Counted from the first letter of the stretch, positions 23,330-32,972 are shown. The stretch is DNA of 64,000 nt from Hyphomicrobium_A sp963726795 (GCA_963726795.1 CAVSDD010000006.1:248001-312000), one strand, 5' to 3'. Numbers and translations: made by a program. The notes: generated from the letters alone by a model not told the origin.

Positions 23330-24790
23330 TTGCGATACTTTCCCATCTTCCTCGACCTAGCGTCGCGCGAAGTCCTGATCGTTGGCGGCGGTGAAAAGGC
23401 GCTTCAAAAGCTGCGCCTGCTCACCAAGACCGACGCGCGCGTGCGCGTCATGGCCGAGGTCATCGCAGAGGACCTCGAGGCTCTGGCAGCCCAGACCGCG
23501 GCCGTCATCGAGCGGCGCCGCTTTTGCGCCGCAGACGTTACCAGCGCCGCGCTGGTCCTAGCCGCCAGCGACGATGAGGTCCTCGACGGCGAGGTGGCCG
23601 CAGCCGCGCGTGCGCTGGGCATTCCGGTTAACGTCGTCGACCGCCCGTCGGAAAGCACGTTCATCATGCCCGCGATCGTCGACCGCGATCCCGTCGTCGT
23701 CGCAATCGGCACCGAGGGCGCGGCTCCCGTGCTGGCCCGCCTGCTCAAAGCGAAAATCGAAGCCTGGCTGCCGGCCCGCTACGGCCGCGTGGCGCGCCAC
23801 GCGATGGCGCTGCGCGGGCTGATCAAGAGTGCCGTCGGCGACCCGATTGCGCGGCGCCGTCTGTGGGAGCGTTTGCTGCAGGGCGCCTGGCGCACGGCCG
23901 TGCTCGCCGGCAACGACGAGGTCGCCGCGCGCGAGCTCGAGATCGGCATAGCGGAGGCGCGCACGGCTCCGGGTGGCAGTGTTGCGCTGATCGGCTGCGG
24001 TCCCGGCGATCCCGATCTGTTGACGCTCAAAGCGCAGCAACGCCTGCAGGAAGCCGACGTGCTGGTCGTCGATCGCCTCGTCGATCCGGCCGTGCTCGAA
24101 TACGCCCGCCGCGATGCCGTGCGCATCGACGCCGGCAAGATGCCCGGCGGCCGCGCCATGCCGCAGGAAGAGATCAATCGCATTCTCGTGCGCGAAGCCT
24201 TGAAGGGCCACCGCGTCGCGCGTCTGAAGGGCGGCGACGCTTTCATCTTCGGGCGTGCGGCGGAAGAGATGGCGGCGGTTCGCGCGGCCGGCATTCCCGT
24301 GGAGATCGTGCCCGGCATCACGGCTGCGCACGCGTGCGCTGCGAGCGTCGGCCTGCCGCTGACGCTGCGTCGCCAGGTCAGGCAGTTCGCAGTCGTCACT
24401 GGCGCCACCGCCGAGGAAACGCTCGATCTCGACTGGCGTGCGCTTGCGCACCCGGGACAAGCGTTTGCGATTTACATGGGCGTGCGCACTGCGGCGGAAC
24501 TGCGCCACAAGCTGCTCGCGGCCGGCGCCGCTCCCGACACGGCGGTCGTCATCGTGGAGAACGGAACTTTACCCGGCGAGCGCACGGTCGAGACGCGGCT
24601 CGGATACCTCGATCGCGTCGTCGCCGGCACCGGGATCGAAGGCCCTGCCATTATTTTCGTAGGGCTTGACTGGGCAAGCGCCGGATTGGCGCGGCCCGAG
24701 CACGTCGAAGTCTATGAGCCAGCCTATGCCACCGCTGCGCCCGCCGTCGCGGAGACGGTGGTGCCGCTGAAAGTGGTGGGCGGCCGATGA
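23330..24790 (+). CDS. cysG: Siroheme synthase CysG (dehydrogenase/ferrochelatase + uroporphyrinogen methyltransferase)
   Basis: A 486-aa multifunctional enzyme. The N-terminal ~210 residues carry the Rossmann motif VLIVGGGEKALQKLRLL for precorrin-2 oxidation and iron insertion. The C-terminal SUMT domain has LIGCGPGDPDLLTLKA, VVDRLVD, LKGGDAFIFGRAAEE and VPGITAAHACAA. It makes siroheme for the CysI encoded two genes downstream. The best start is TTG at 23330. The stop at 24790 is followed by cysJ after 19 bases. Confidence 0.93.
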   Translation: MRYFPIFLDLASREVLIVGGGEKALQKLRLLTKTDARVRVMAEVIAEDLEALAAQTAAVIERRRFCAADVTSAALVLAASDDEVLDGEVAAAARALGIPVNVVDRPSESTFIMPAIVDRDPVVVAIGTEGAAPVLARLLKAKIEAWLPARYGRVARHAMALRGLIKSAVGDPIARRRLWERLLQGAWRTAVLAGNDEVAARELEIGIAEARTAPGGSVALIGCGPGDPDLLTLKAQQRLQEADVLVVDRLVDPAVLEYARRDAVRIDAGKMPGGRAMPQEEINRILVREALKGHRVARLKGGDAFIFGRAAEEMAAVRAAGIPVEIVPGITAAHACAASVGLPLTLRRQVRQFAVVTGATAEETLDLDWRALAHPGQAFAIYMGVRTAAELRHKLLAAGAAPDTAVVIVENGTLPGERTVETRLGYLDRVVAGTGIEGPAIIFVGLDWASAGLARPEHVEVYEPAYATAAPAVAETVVPLKVVGGR

Positions 24791-24809
24791 CGACGAACGC
24801 GACGATTGC

Positions 24810-26603
24810 ATGGAGGCGTTTGTGACCGCCACTCCCTTGCTTCCCAGGAACGCGCCGTTCCTGCCGGAGGACATCGACACTCTCAACAGTGTCGTTGCGC
24901 GCACCACGCCGCTGCAACGCAGCTGGCTTGCGGGCTTCTTTGCCGGCTTTGAGGCCGCGCAGGGTGGCGCCGCGCAGCCCCTGCCCGTCGCCGCTGCCAA
25001 GCCGCGCGCCGGTCTGACCGTCCTTTACGGCAGCGAGAGCGGCAACTCCGAAGCGCTCGCCCTAAAGACGAAAAAGCTCGCGCAGAAGCACGGACTCGAT
25101 GCGCGCGTGTTCGACATGGCCGATGTCGACTTGAGCGTGCTGTCGAAGACAAAGAACCTCATCGTGTTCGTAGCGACATGGGGCGAGGGCGATCCACCCG
25201 GCCGCGCCGTCGACTTCTATGCGGCGTTGATGCGCGATGACGCGCCGCGTCTCGACAAGGATATTCGGTTCGCAGTTCTGGCGCTCGGCGATACGGCCTA
25301 TACGCAGTTCTGCGCCGTCGGCAAGGCGATCGATGCGCGGCTCGAGATGCTGGGCGCCACCCGTGCCGTCGATCGCATCGACCTCGACCTCGACTTCGCC
25401 AAGAAGGCCGCCGAGTGGACCGAGAGCGCGCTCGGCGAGCTTGCGCCCAAGGATGCCGACAACGCGACCGTCGTCCACGTCGACTTCAAGGGCGGCGCCC
25501 AGCTTTCGGACGATGAGCCGCTCTATACGGCGGAGAACCCGCTGCAGGCCGAGATCGCGCAGCTCACCAATCTCAACGGCACCGGCTCGACGCGCGAGAC
25601 CTGGCACGTGGAGATTGCCGCCGACGGTCCGGGGTTCTCGTATCTTCCGGGGGATTCGATCGGCATCCTGCCCGACAACGATCCTGCGCTCGCGCTCGCG
25701 GTCGCTGAGGCAACCGGTCTCGGCGCCGATGGAGACGTGGTCAAGAAGCTGCGCGAGAGCTACGACGTGACGACGTTGTCGCGTTCGCTGATCGAAGCTT
25801 ACGCCAAGCTCACCGGCCGTACGGACGTTGCTAAGCTTGCCGATCCTAAGGCCTTTGCGTCATTCGCAGCGGATCGCCAGCTCGTCGATCTGTTCGAGAC
25901 GTATCCCGAGAAGCTCAAGCCCGCGCAACTGTATGGTCTGCTGCGGGCGCTGCCGGGCCGGTTGTACTCCGTTGCCTCGAGCCTCGCGGCGCATCCGGGC
26001 GAAGCGCACGTGCTGGTGGGCGCGGTGCGGTGGGAATCGCACGGACGAAAGCGCCAGGGCGTCGCCTCGACCTATCTCGCCGATCGCCGCCGCATGGGCG
26101 ATCCGGTGAACATCTACGTCAAGCCCAACCGCCATTTCCGGCTGCCGGAAGATAAAGCGCGTCCCATCGTCATGATCGGCGCCGGCACGGGCGTTGCGCC
26201 CTATCGCGCCTTCATCGAGGAGAGGATCGAGCAGGGCTCCAAGGGCAAGAGCTGGCTGGTGTTTGGCGAGCGCAACTACACCAATGATTTCCTCTATCAG
26301 CTCGAATGGCAGGAATACATCGAGAGCGGGGCCTTGTCGCGCATCGATGTCGCCTTCTCGCGCGACCAGCCCGAGAAGATCTACGTGCAGCAACGGCTGT
26401 GGGAGCACCGCACCGAATTGCTGCGCTGGGTCGAGGAGGGCGCGCATATTTACGTCTGCGGCGACGAGAAGGGCATGGCCCGCGACGTGGACGTGATGCT
26501 GGGCCGCATCCTCGCCGAAGCCGCGCGCGGCGATGACGAGGCGGGCCGCGCCAAGCTCAAGGAGCTGACCAAGGCCGGACGCTACCAGCGCGACGTCTAC
26601 TGA
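24810..26603 (+). CDS. cysJ: Sulfite reductase [NADPH] flavoprotein alpha-component
   Basis: A 597-aa diflavin reductase that passes electrons from NADPH through FAD and FMN to CysI. It contains an N-terminal helical part, flavodoxin domain with VLYGSESGNSEALALKTK near residue 71 and FVATWGEGDPPG, FAD-binding region with GRLYSVASS, and NADPH domain with GAGTGVAPYRAFIEER and the C-terminal YVCGDEKGMARDV. It is followed after 15 bases by cysI. Confidence 0.93.
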   Translation: MEAFVTATPLLPRNAPFLPEDIDTLNSVVARTTPLQRSWLAGFFAGFEAAQGGAAQPLPVAAAKPRAGLTVLYGSESGNSEALALKTKKLAQKHGLDARVFDMADVDLSVLSKTKNLIVFVATWGEGDPPGRAVDFYAALMRDDAPRLDKDIRFAVLALGDTAYTQFCAVGKAIDARLEMLGATRAVDRIDLDLDFAKKAAEWTESALGELAPKDADNATVVHVDFKGGAQLSDDEPLYTAENPLQAEIAQLTNLNGTGSTRETWHVEIAADGPGFSYLPGDSIGILPDNDPALALAVAEATGLGADGDVVKKLRESYDVTTLSRSLIEAYAKLTGRTDVAKLADPKAFASFAADRQLVDLFETYPEKLKPAQLYGLLRALPGRLYSVASSLAAHPGEAHVLVGAVRWESHGRKRQGVASTYLADRRRMGDPVNIYVKPNRHFRLPEDKARPIVMIGAGTGVAPYRAFIEERIEQGSKGKSWLVFGERNYTNDFLYQLEWQEYIESGALSRIDVAFSRDQPEKIYVQQRLWEHRTELLRWVEEGAHIYVCGDEKGMARDVDVMLGRILAEAARGDDEAGRAKLKELTKAGRYQRDVY

Positions 26604-26618
26604 TCAGGACTAAAGCGA

Positions 26619-28385
26619 ATGACCGACAAGCGTTCCAAGAACGAGATCCTCAAGGAGAACAGCCGGCATTTGCGCGGCACGATCGCGGAGGGCTTGGCCG
26701 ACGTCGTCACCGGTGCGATCGCCGAGGACGACACGCAGCTGTTGAAGTTCCACGGCTCCTACATGCAGGACAACCGCGACGTGCGCGGCGAGCGCGCCAA
26801 GAAGAAGCTCGAGAAGGCGTTCAGCTACATGGTGCGGCTGCGCATCCCCGGCGGATTGGTCACGCCGGCGCAGTGGCTGGCGCTCGACGCGGTCGCCGGC
26901 ACCTTCGCCAACGGCACGCTGCGCGTCACCACGCGCGCGACGTTCCAGTTCCACGAGATCATCAAGTCGAACCTGCGGCGCGCTATGCAGGGGATCAACG
27001 AGGCCGGCATCGACACCAAGGCCGCGTGCGGCGACGTCAATCGCGGCATCATGTCGGCTGCCAATCCGTTCCTGTCGAAGGCCCACATGGAGGCCTACGA
27101 GTGCGCCAAGGTCGTGAGCAACGACCTCGTGCCGCGCACCGGCGCCTACCACGAGATCTGGCTCGATGGCGAGCAGGTCGACCTCGACGGCAACCCGATC
27201 AAGAAGCCCGACGACAAGCCGGGCATCGAGCCGATCTACGGCGAGCACTACCTGCCGCGCAAATTCAAGATCGTGTTTGCGGTGCCGCCCGACAACGACG
27301 TCGACGTCTTCGCGCACGACCTGGGCTACATCGCCATCCTGAAGGACGGCAAGATCGAAGGCTGGAACGTCTCGATCGGCGGCGGCATGGGCATGACCCA
27401 CGGCGACACCAAGACCTTCCCGCGGCTCGGCGACGTGATGGGCTTCTGCACGCCCGACCAGGTGGTGGCCGTGGCCGAGCAGGTCGTGATGGTGCAGCGC
27501 GACTGGGGCGACCGGACCAACCGCGCGCACGCGCGCCTCAAGTACACGATCGAGGACCGCGGGCTCGACGCCTACCGCGCCGAGGTCGAGCGCCGTCTCG
27601 GCTATAAGCTGGGCGAGCCGCGTCCCTACGAGCTCACCTTTACCGGCGACCGGATCGGATGGCGCTCCTCGGAAGCCGGCAAGCCCGGCAAGAAGGGCGC
27701 CGACAAGCGCTGGCACCTGACGCTCTTCGTCGAGAACGGCCGCATCAAGGACAAGCCCGGCGCCGCTCTGCGCACCGCGCTGCGCGATATCGCGACGCTC
27801 GGCGGGGTCGATTTCGTGCTCACGTCCAACCAGAACGTCATCATCGCCAACGCCAGCGCCAAAACCAAAACAGCCGTCGAGAAGATCCTGGCCGGGCACG
27901 GCGTCACCACGGCGATCCCCTCGGGCCTGCGCCGCTCGAGCATGGCGTGCGTGGCGCTGCCGACTTGCGGGCTGGCGCTGGCCGAAAGCGAGCGCTTCCT
28001 GCCCGACGTCGTCACCGCGCTGGAGGAGGTGCTCGACCGAGTTGGCCTCCGTGACGACGACATCGTCATCCGCATGACCGGCTGCCCTAACGGCTGCGCA
28101 CGGCCCTACGTGGCCGAGATCGGCCTCGTCGGCCGCAACCCAGGTCTCTACAACCTGTATCTGGGCGCGGCTTTCAACGGCACGCGTCTCAACAAGCTCT
28201 ACGCCGAGGACGTGGACAAGGCGCGGATGCTGGGCTTGCTGGAGCCGATGCTGGTGCGCTACGCGCGCGAGCGCGAGGAGGGCGAGCGCTTCGGCGACTT
28301 CGTGATCCGCGCCGGATACGTGCGCCCGACGACCGCCGGCAACCAGTTCCACGCCGACGTTTTGCCGGTGAAGCAGGTCAGCTGA
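26619..28385 (+). CDS. cysI: Sulfite reductase hemoprotein beta-component
   Basis: A 588-aa siroheme/[4Fe-4S] enzyme reducing sulfite to sulfide. The cluster ligands are in SSMACVALPTCGLALAESE and TGCPNGCARP near residues 440-490. The N-terminal FHGSYMQDNRD and TTRATFQFHEI, with arginine ligands for sulfite, agree with CysI rather than nitrite reductase. The long spacing between the two Cys pairs is as in CysI. It is the last gene of cysG-cysJ-cysI. Confidence 0.93.
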   Translation: MTDKRSKNEILKENSRHLRGTIAEGLADVVTGAIAEDDTQLLKFHGSYMQDNRDVRGERAKKKLEKAFSYMVRLRIPGGLVTPAQWLALDAVAGTFANGTLRVTTRATFQFHEIIKSNLRRAMQGINEAGIDTKAACGDVNRGIMSAANPFLSKAHMEAYECAKVVSNDLVPRTGAYHEIWLDGEQVDLDGNPIKKPDDKPGIEPIYGEHYLPRKFKIVFAVPPDNDVDVFAHDLGYIAILKDGKIEGWNVSIGGGMGMTHGDTKTFPRLGDVMGFCTPDQVVAVAEQVVMVQRDWGDRTNRAHARLKYTIEDRGLDAYRAEVERRLGYKLGEPRPYELTFTGDRIGWRSSEAGKPGKKGADKRWHLTLFVENGRIKDKPGAALRTALRDIATLGGVDFVLTSNQNVIIANASAKTKTAVEKILAGHGVTTAIPSGLRRSSMACVALPTCGLALAESERFLPDVVTALEEVLDRVGLRDDDIVIRMTGCPNGCARPYVAEIGLVGRNPGLYNLYLGAAFNGTRLNKLYAEDVDKARMLGLLEPMLVRYAREREEGERFGDFVIRAGYVRPTTAGNQFHADVLPVKQVS

Positions 28386-28409
28386 TCTCGCGTCTGCTTA
28401 GTGGCAGCT

Positions 28410-29216
28410 CTAATGCCGGGCGGCGTTCACCAGCGAGTACGCGGCCCAGAACAGCACCAGCGCCAGGGCGATGCGCAGGAACCAGTCGGGCACGAGCCCG
28501 GTGATGCGCGAGCCGAGCGCGATCCCCGGCACCGAACCGATCAGCAGCATGCCCAGGATCTGGAGGTCGACGTTGCCCATCCAGAAATGGCTGGCACCGG
28601 CGATGAAGGTGAGCGGGATCGCGTGCACGATGTCGGTGCCGATCAAGCGGCGCGCCGAGAGTGAGTGGTAGAGCGCCGTCAGCGCCACGACACCGATCGC
28701 GCCGGCGCCAACCGAGGTCAAAGCGACGAGCACCCCGAGCACGAGCCCGAGGATCACGGTCGGGACCGGCCGCACGACCGTCGCCACCGAGAAATCGCGC
28801 GCGCGCAAAACGAACTTCTGCAGCAACGGATAGAGAGCCACGGCCAAGGCGCTCACCACAAGTGCGCCTGCGAGCACCTTGCGAATGAGCAACGCGAGCT
28901 CGTGCGTGTCGGGCGCCGCAAAGTAAATCCACGCCAGCATCGCCAACGCGCCGGGCAGACTGCCGGTCGCCAGCCAGCGCACGATCGGCCACTCGACATT
29001 GCCCAGTGCGTGGTGGCGCCAGGCGGCGCTCGCTTTGGTGATCGAGGCGAACAGCAGGTCAGTGCCAACCGCCAGTACCGGCGGGACGCCGATTACGGAA
29101 ATGAGGAACGGCGTCATCAGCGAGCCTGCACCGACACCGGTCAGGCCCACGAGAAAGCCAACCGCAAAGCCGCCAGCGATGATGAGGAGCCACGTGTGGG
29201 ACATGAGCGCGTCCAT
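28410..29216 (-). CDS. TauE/SafE-family sulfite exporter-like membrane protein
   Basis: A 268-aa membrane protein with about eight hydrophobic segments and the two-repeat pattern of TauE/SafE (GFAVGFLVGLTGVGAGSLMTP at the start, LVALTSVGAGAIGVVALTALY in the middle). It is a probable exporter of sulfite or an organosulfonate; position between two sulfur assimilation operons favours protection from excess sulfite. It is convergent with cysI. Confidence 0.85.
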   Translation of the reverse strand: MDALMSHTWLLIIAGGFAVGFLVGLTGVGAGSLMTPFLISVIGVPPVLAVGTDLLFASITKASAAWRHHALGNVEWPIVRWLATGSLPGALAMLAWIYFAAPDTHELALLIRKVLAGALVVSALAVALYPLLQKFVLRARDFSVATVVRPVPTVILGLVLGVLVALTSVGAGAIGVVALTALYHSLSARRLIGTDIVHAIPLTFIAGASHFWMGNVDLQILGMLLIGSVPGIALGSRITGLVPDWFLRIALALVLFWAAYSLVNAARH

Positions 29217-29241
29217 TGGCGACGTCGGCTCCCGATCAGAT

Positions 29242-29273
29242 ACGAGACCGCGCCCGATGCGGGGCGGTCTCGT
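29242..29273 (-). terminator. Hairpin downstream of cysN
   Basis: A 10-bp inverted repeat ACGAGACCGC/GCGGTCTCGT with a 12-base GC-rich loop that can pair further, 44 bases beyond the cysN stop and 26 bases before the TauE start. It has no T-run on the minus strand, but TGTTAACTTTT follows on the plus strand. It probably separates cysHDN from tauE. Confidence 0.55.
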
Positions 29274-29317
29274 TGTTAACTTTTATGGCGTTGCGGGGGA
29301 AGAGCTGGAGTGCCGGC

Positions 29318-30790
29318 TCACAGCACGAGCTTGACCGGTATGCCGGCTGCATGCAGCAGCAGCGCCGCCTCGCTGGCGCGCCGCTGGAACTCGCGGCGGT
29401 CATCCTCACTATCCCCCAAGTCACGACAGAGCCCCTTCTCGAGCAGTTCACGCGTCAGCAGGAAATCCGACCCCGGGTTCACGACATTCGCAGCCGTCGC
29501 CGCCGACACTACGCCCGCTGCCACGGAGGCACCGGTTGCGGCATCGACAATGAGGAAGCCCCCCGTCCCCGGAATGGTCGCAAAGACATCGATAGCGACC
29601 GGACGTGCGAGCGTAATGGCGGCCAGCGCAATATCGTTAACGGCCGCGGTTTCGGCCGGCTGGGCGACAAGCGTTTCGAGGTTGAGCAGCGACTTTATTG
29701 CCAGTGACGAGATCGGCGCGACGTCGGTCGCCGTGCGCAGGAGGTAGCCGGCGCGGGGGTCGAAGGACGTTTCCGCCAGCCAGACCAGCCGCGCCTCGAG
29801 CTGGGTCGCAGCGGTTGGCTGCGCCTCGGGCGCAGATAGCACCGCGCCTCGCGCCACGTCGAGATCGGCGTCGAGCTGCAGCGCTACGGCTTGGCCTTGC
29901 GAGGCTATCTCGAGATCCCGGCTCATGGTGACGATGCGCAAGATGTTGGCGCTTTGCCCGCTCAAGGTGTCGACCACCTTGTCACCGACGCAAATGCGCC
30001 CCGAGGTGACTGTGCCGGCAAGGCCGCGGAAGTCGAGCCCATCGCGCAACACGATCTGCACCGGCATGCGGAATGCGCCCGACGGTGTGGTGTCACGCGC
30101 CGGGATGCGCTCCAAGTGTTCGAGCAGCGAAGGCCCGGTGTACCAGGGCATGATCTCGGAGCGGCTCGCAACGTTGTCGCCGCTGACGGCCGAAACCGGA
30201 ATGGCGATCGCCTCGCGGAAGCCGAAACGCAAGGTCAGCTCGCGGAAGTCGGCCTCGATGGCGCGGAAGCGCTCCTGCGACCAATCGACGAGATCCATCT
30301 TGTTGACTGCGAGGATGACGCGCTTGACGCCGACGATGTCGAGGATGGCGGCATGGCGCCGGGTCTGGCGCTTCAAGCCCACCCGGGCGTCGACCAGCAT
30401 GATGGCTACATCGGCGTGCGAGGCGCCGCTCGCCATGTTGCGCGTATATTGCTCGTGGCCTGGACTGTCGATGATGACGAAGCGGCGCGTATCGGTGTCG
30501 AAGTAGCGCCATGCGATGTCGATGGTAATGCCCTGCTCGCGTTCGGCCACGAGGCCGTCGACGAGCAGGCTGAAATCGGGCTGCGTGCTGCCTGCCGCGG
30601 TGCGGCCGGAGCGCTGCAAAGTTTCGCGCTGGTCGTCATAGAGATCGGAGGCATCCCACAGCAGGCGGCCGATGAGGGTCGATTTCCCATCGTCGACCGA
30701 CCCGCAGGTCAGCAGATGAAGAATGCCATTGAGCTCGTGAGCGGCCTCGGGGGCCGGCGCGGCGCGGCGGATGGCGGTAAGGGCCGTCAT
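29318..30790 (-). CDS. cysN: Sulfate adenylyltransferase subunit 1 (GTPase)
   Basis: A 490-aa EF-Tu-like GTPase that drives sulfate adenylation by CysD. GTP motifs: G1 GSVDDGKSTLIGRLLWD, G3 DSPGHEQYTRNM and G4 NKMDLVDW; beta-barrel domains follow. There is no C-terminal APS kinase (CysC) domain, which agrees with APS rather than PAPS being the substrate of the CysH here. The start overlaps the cysD stop by one base. Confidence 0.93.
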   Translation of the reverse strand: MTALTAIRRAAPAPEAAHELNGILHLLTCGSVDDGKSTLIGRLLWDASDLYDDQRETLQRSGRTAAGSTQPDFSLLVDGLVAEREQGITIDIAWRYFDTDTRRFVIIDSPGHEQYTRNMASGASHADVAIMLVDARVGLKRQTRRHAAILDIVGVKRVILAVNKMDLVDWSQERFRAIEADFRELTLRFGFREAIAIPVSAVSGDNVASRSEIMPWYTGPSLLEHLERIPARDTTPSGAFRMPVQIVLRDGLDFRGLAGTVTSGRICVGDKVVDTLSGQSANILRIVTMSRDLEIASQGQAVALQLDADLDVARGAVLSAPEAQPTAATQLEARLVWLAETSFDPRAGYLLRTATDVAPISSLAIKSLLNLETLVAQPAETAAVNDIALAAITLARPVAIDVFATIPGTGGFLIVDAATGASVAAGVVSAATAANVVNPGSDFLLTRELLEKGLCRDLGDSEDDRREFQRRASEAALLLHAAGIPVKLVL

Positions 30791-31695
30791 CAGAAGTAGC
30801 CTTCCTGCTTCTTGCGCTCCATGGCGCCGGATTGATCGTGATCGATAAGGCGCCCCTGGCGCTCGGACGTGCGGGCGTTGATGGTCTCGGTGACGACGGA
30901 TTCGATGTCAGCCGCGTCCGAGGTCACGGCCGCCGTCAATGGATAGCATCCGAGCGTGCGGAAGCGAACCTGGCGCATCTGCGGGGTTTCGCCCGGCTGC
31001 AGCGGCAGCCGGTCGTCGTCCACTACGAGAAGCTGGCCATTGCGCACGACCGTCGGGCGCATGGCGGCGAAATACAATGGCACGACGTCGAGCTTCTCGC
31101 GCGCGATATAGCGCCAGACGTCCTTCTCGGTCCAGTTCGAGAGCGGGAATACGCGTACCGTCTCGCCGACACCGAGCCGGCCGTTCAGCAGCCGCCACAT
31201 CTCGGGGCGCTGGCGGCGCGGATCCCAGCGATGACCCGCGGCGCGGAACGAGAACACACGTTCCTTGGCGCGGGAGCCTTCCTCGTCGCGGCGCGCTCCA
31301 CCAAACGCGGCGTCGAAGCCATACTTGTCGAGCGCCTGCTTCAAGGGCTGCGTCTTCATCACGTCGGTGTAGACGGAGGGAGAGTAGTCGAACGGGTTGA
31401 TGCCGCGCGCGATGCCTTCCTCGTTGGTGTGCACGATGAGGTCGAGGCCAAGCTCGCGCACCGTCTTGTCGCGGAACGCGATCATGTCCTTGAACTTCCA
31501 CTTCGTGTCGATGTGGAGCAGCGGAAAAGGCGGCTTCTGCGGCCAGAACGCCTTGCGGGCGAGGTGCAGGAGGACGGTCGAGTCCTTGCCGATCGAATAC
31601 ATCAGCACCGGCTTGCGGAACTGCGCCGCCGCTTCACGGAAGATGTGGATCGCCTCCGACTCGAGGAGATCCAGATGAGAGACAGGTGCGGTCAT
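30790..31695 (-). CDS. cysD: Sulfate adenylyltransferase subunit 2
   Basis: A 301-aa PAPS-reductase-fold adenylyltransferase making APS from sulfate and ATP. The PP-loop PVLMYSIGKDSTVLLHLARK lies near residue 32. Other typical parts are FGGARRDEEGSRAKERVFS and the C-terminal RKKQEGYF. The ATG at 31695 overlaps the end of cysH by 4 bases; upstream in-frame codons lie inside cysH. Confidence 0.94.
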   Translation of the reverse strand: MTAPVSHLDLLESEAIHIFREAAAQFRKPVLMYSIGKDSTVLLHLARKAFWPQKPPFPLLHIDTKWKFKDMIAFRDKTVRELGLDLIVHTNEEGIARGINPFDYSPSVYTDVMKTQPLKQALDKYGFDAAFGGARRDEEGSRAKERVFSFRAAGHRWDPRRQRPEMWRLLNGRLGVGETVRVFPLSNWTEKDVWRYIAREKLDVVPLYFAAMRPTVVRNGQLLVVDDDRLPLQPGETPQMRQVRFRTLGCYPLTAAVTSDAADIESVVTETINARTSERQGRLIDHDQSGAMERKKQEGYF

Positions 31696-32510
31696 GCTGC
31701 TGCTTCTTTCTGCGGCGGCCGGTTGTGAAGGCCGCATTCCTTGCCGTCCTCGTTCTCCCACCACCAGCGTCCGGCGCGGATGTCCTCACCGGGGCGTATG
31801 GCGCGGGTGCACGGTTGGCACCCGATGGAGGGGAAGCCTTTCGCGTGCAGCGGGTTGAGCGGCACGTTGTTCTGGGTGACGTAAGCTTCAAGCTGCGCGA
31901 GCGTCCAGTCGGCAATCGGGTTGACCTTGATCAGCCCGTGCTCCTCGTCCCATTCGGCGAACGGAACGTGCGAGCGGCCGGCCGACTGCTCGCGGCGCAG
32001 TCCCGTGATCCAGCCGGCGGCGCCGTTGAGCGCCCGCTTCAATGGAAGCACCTTGCGAACCTCGCAGCAGGCTTTGCGGTTCTCGACCGCGAGGCGGAAG
32101 CCGAAGATGCCGTCGCGGGCGACGAGCTCCTCGACCTCGCGTGCGTCGGGTACGACGACGCGGATGCGGCGATGATAACGGAGCTCGCTGGCTTCCAGCG
32201 TTTCGAGCGTCTCGGGGAAATGCCGGCCGGTGTCCAGCGTGAACACGTCAACGTCGGAGGCGGTTTCGGCGATTGCGTGCAGGATGGCCTGGTCCTCGAT
32301 GCCAAGGCTGGTCGAGAAGGCGATGCGGCCGCGAACGGCACGCGCGATCTCGGCGAGCCGGTCGTCAAGGTTGGGGATGGTGGCGAGGCGTTGCTCGAGC
32401 GCAGCGGCGATCTCCGCGCCCGTGGGGGTGCGGGTGGAGGCGGTGCGCAAACCTGGCTCGCCGACCGGCGCTTTCGCAGCGTCGGGCCGCGCTGGGGCTT
32501 TCGTGGCCAT
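31692..32510 (-). CDS. cysH: Adenylylsulfate reductase, thioredoxin-dependent ([4Fe-4S] type)
   Basis: A 272-aa reductase forming sulfite. The paired cysteines in KACCEVRKVLPL and in GCQPC, plus the C-terminal KECGLH catalytic cysteine, indicate the iron-sulfur form that uses APS. FSTSLGIEDQ and DTGRHFPET are the nucleotide-binding parts. The first ~35 residues are an Ala/Pro-rich extension. It is the first gene of cysHDN; its leader is A/T-rich and shares a motif with the cysG leader. Confidence 0.92.
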   Translation of the reverse strand: MATKAPARPDAAKAPVGEPGLRTASTRTPTGAEIAAALEQRLATIPNLDDRLAEIARAVRGRIAFSTSLGIEDQAILHAIAETASDVDVFTLDTGRHFPETLETLEASELRYHRRIRVVVPDAREVEELVARDGIFGFRLAVENRKACCEVRKVLPLKRALNGAAGWITGLRREQSAGRSHVPFAEWDEEHGLIKVNPIADWTLAQLEAYVTQNNVPLNPLHAKGFPSIGCQPCTRAIRPGEDIRAGRWWWENEDGKECGLHNRPPQKEAAA

Positions 32511-32711
32511 CGGGGTCCCTTCGATTTCAGGGGGAAAATAGGGGTAAAAGGTTCCCCAATAAAGGTGGTTTGGTAAATAAGAATAGGATCACATTCTCCA
32601 AGCGGTCCTGCAGGGAAAATTTTTGCCTTCTGGGGCTTGTGTGGAATGCCGTGTTGCGGTGCCTCGCGCGGCCTGGCTCTGGGAGGGGCTCGTGGCACCT
32701 TAATATAGCTT

Positions 32712-32851
32712 AGGGGTGCCGGTTAAGGGTGCTTAGGGGTGCAGCTTAGGGGTGCCGGTTCACGGTGCCGTTTGAGGGTGCTGTTTGAGGGTGCCAGTTA
32801 GGGGTGCGAGTTAAGGGCGCGGGTATTGGTGTCGGTTATTGGTGCCAGTTG
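32712..32851. repeat. 13-bp degenerate tandem repeat (about 11 units)
   Basis: Successive units follow the consensus RGGGTGCCGGTTW: 32712-32724, a 10-base short unit at 32725-32734, then 13-base units from 32735, 32748, 32761, 32774, 32787, 32800, 32813, 32826 and 32839. The GGTGC core is the most conserved part. The period is not a multiple of three and the repeat is non-coding. Confidence 0.85.
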
Positions 32852-32899
32852 AGGTGGCATGTAGCGCAAGCCCCGTGTGGTGACCCGAGGTCGCTTAGC

Positions 32900-32972
32900 C
32901 CGTCCCTCAACCACTTTGCCGTCCCTCGGCACGTTGCCGTCCCTCGGCACGTTGCCCTCCCTCAGCACGTTG
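32900..32972. repeat. 18-bp tandem repeat (3 units plus one diverged)
   Basis: CCGTCCCTCGGCACGTTG occurs exactly at 32919-32936 and 32937-32954, with two changes at 32955-32972, and a diverged 19-base copy precedes it at 32900-32918. It lies about 50 bases after the 13-bp repeat. Function is unknown. Confidence 0.8.

Noticed and set aside
24786..24824. 12-codon leader-like frame between cysG and cysJ
   Set aside because: The short frame starting at the cysG stop (ATGA) has no Cys codons, hairpin or other attenuator signs.
26610..28352. 580-codon minus-strand open frame
   Set aside because: Exact antisense of cysI, with Val/Asp/Arg-rich composition typical of a shadow frame.
32712..32972. 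CRISPR array
   Set aside because: The repeats are directly adjacent, with units of 13 or 18 bases and no unique spacers; no cas genes nearby.
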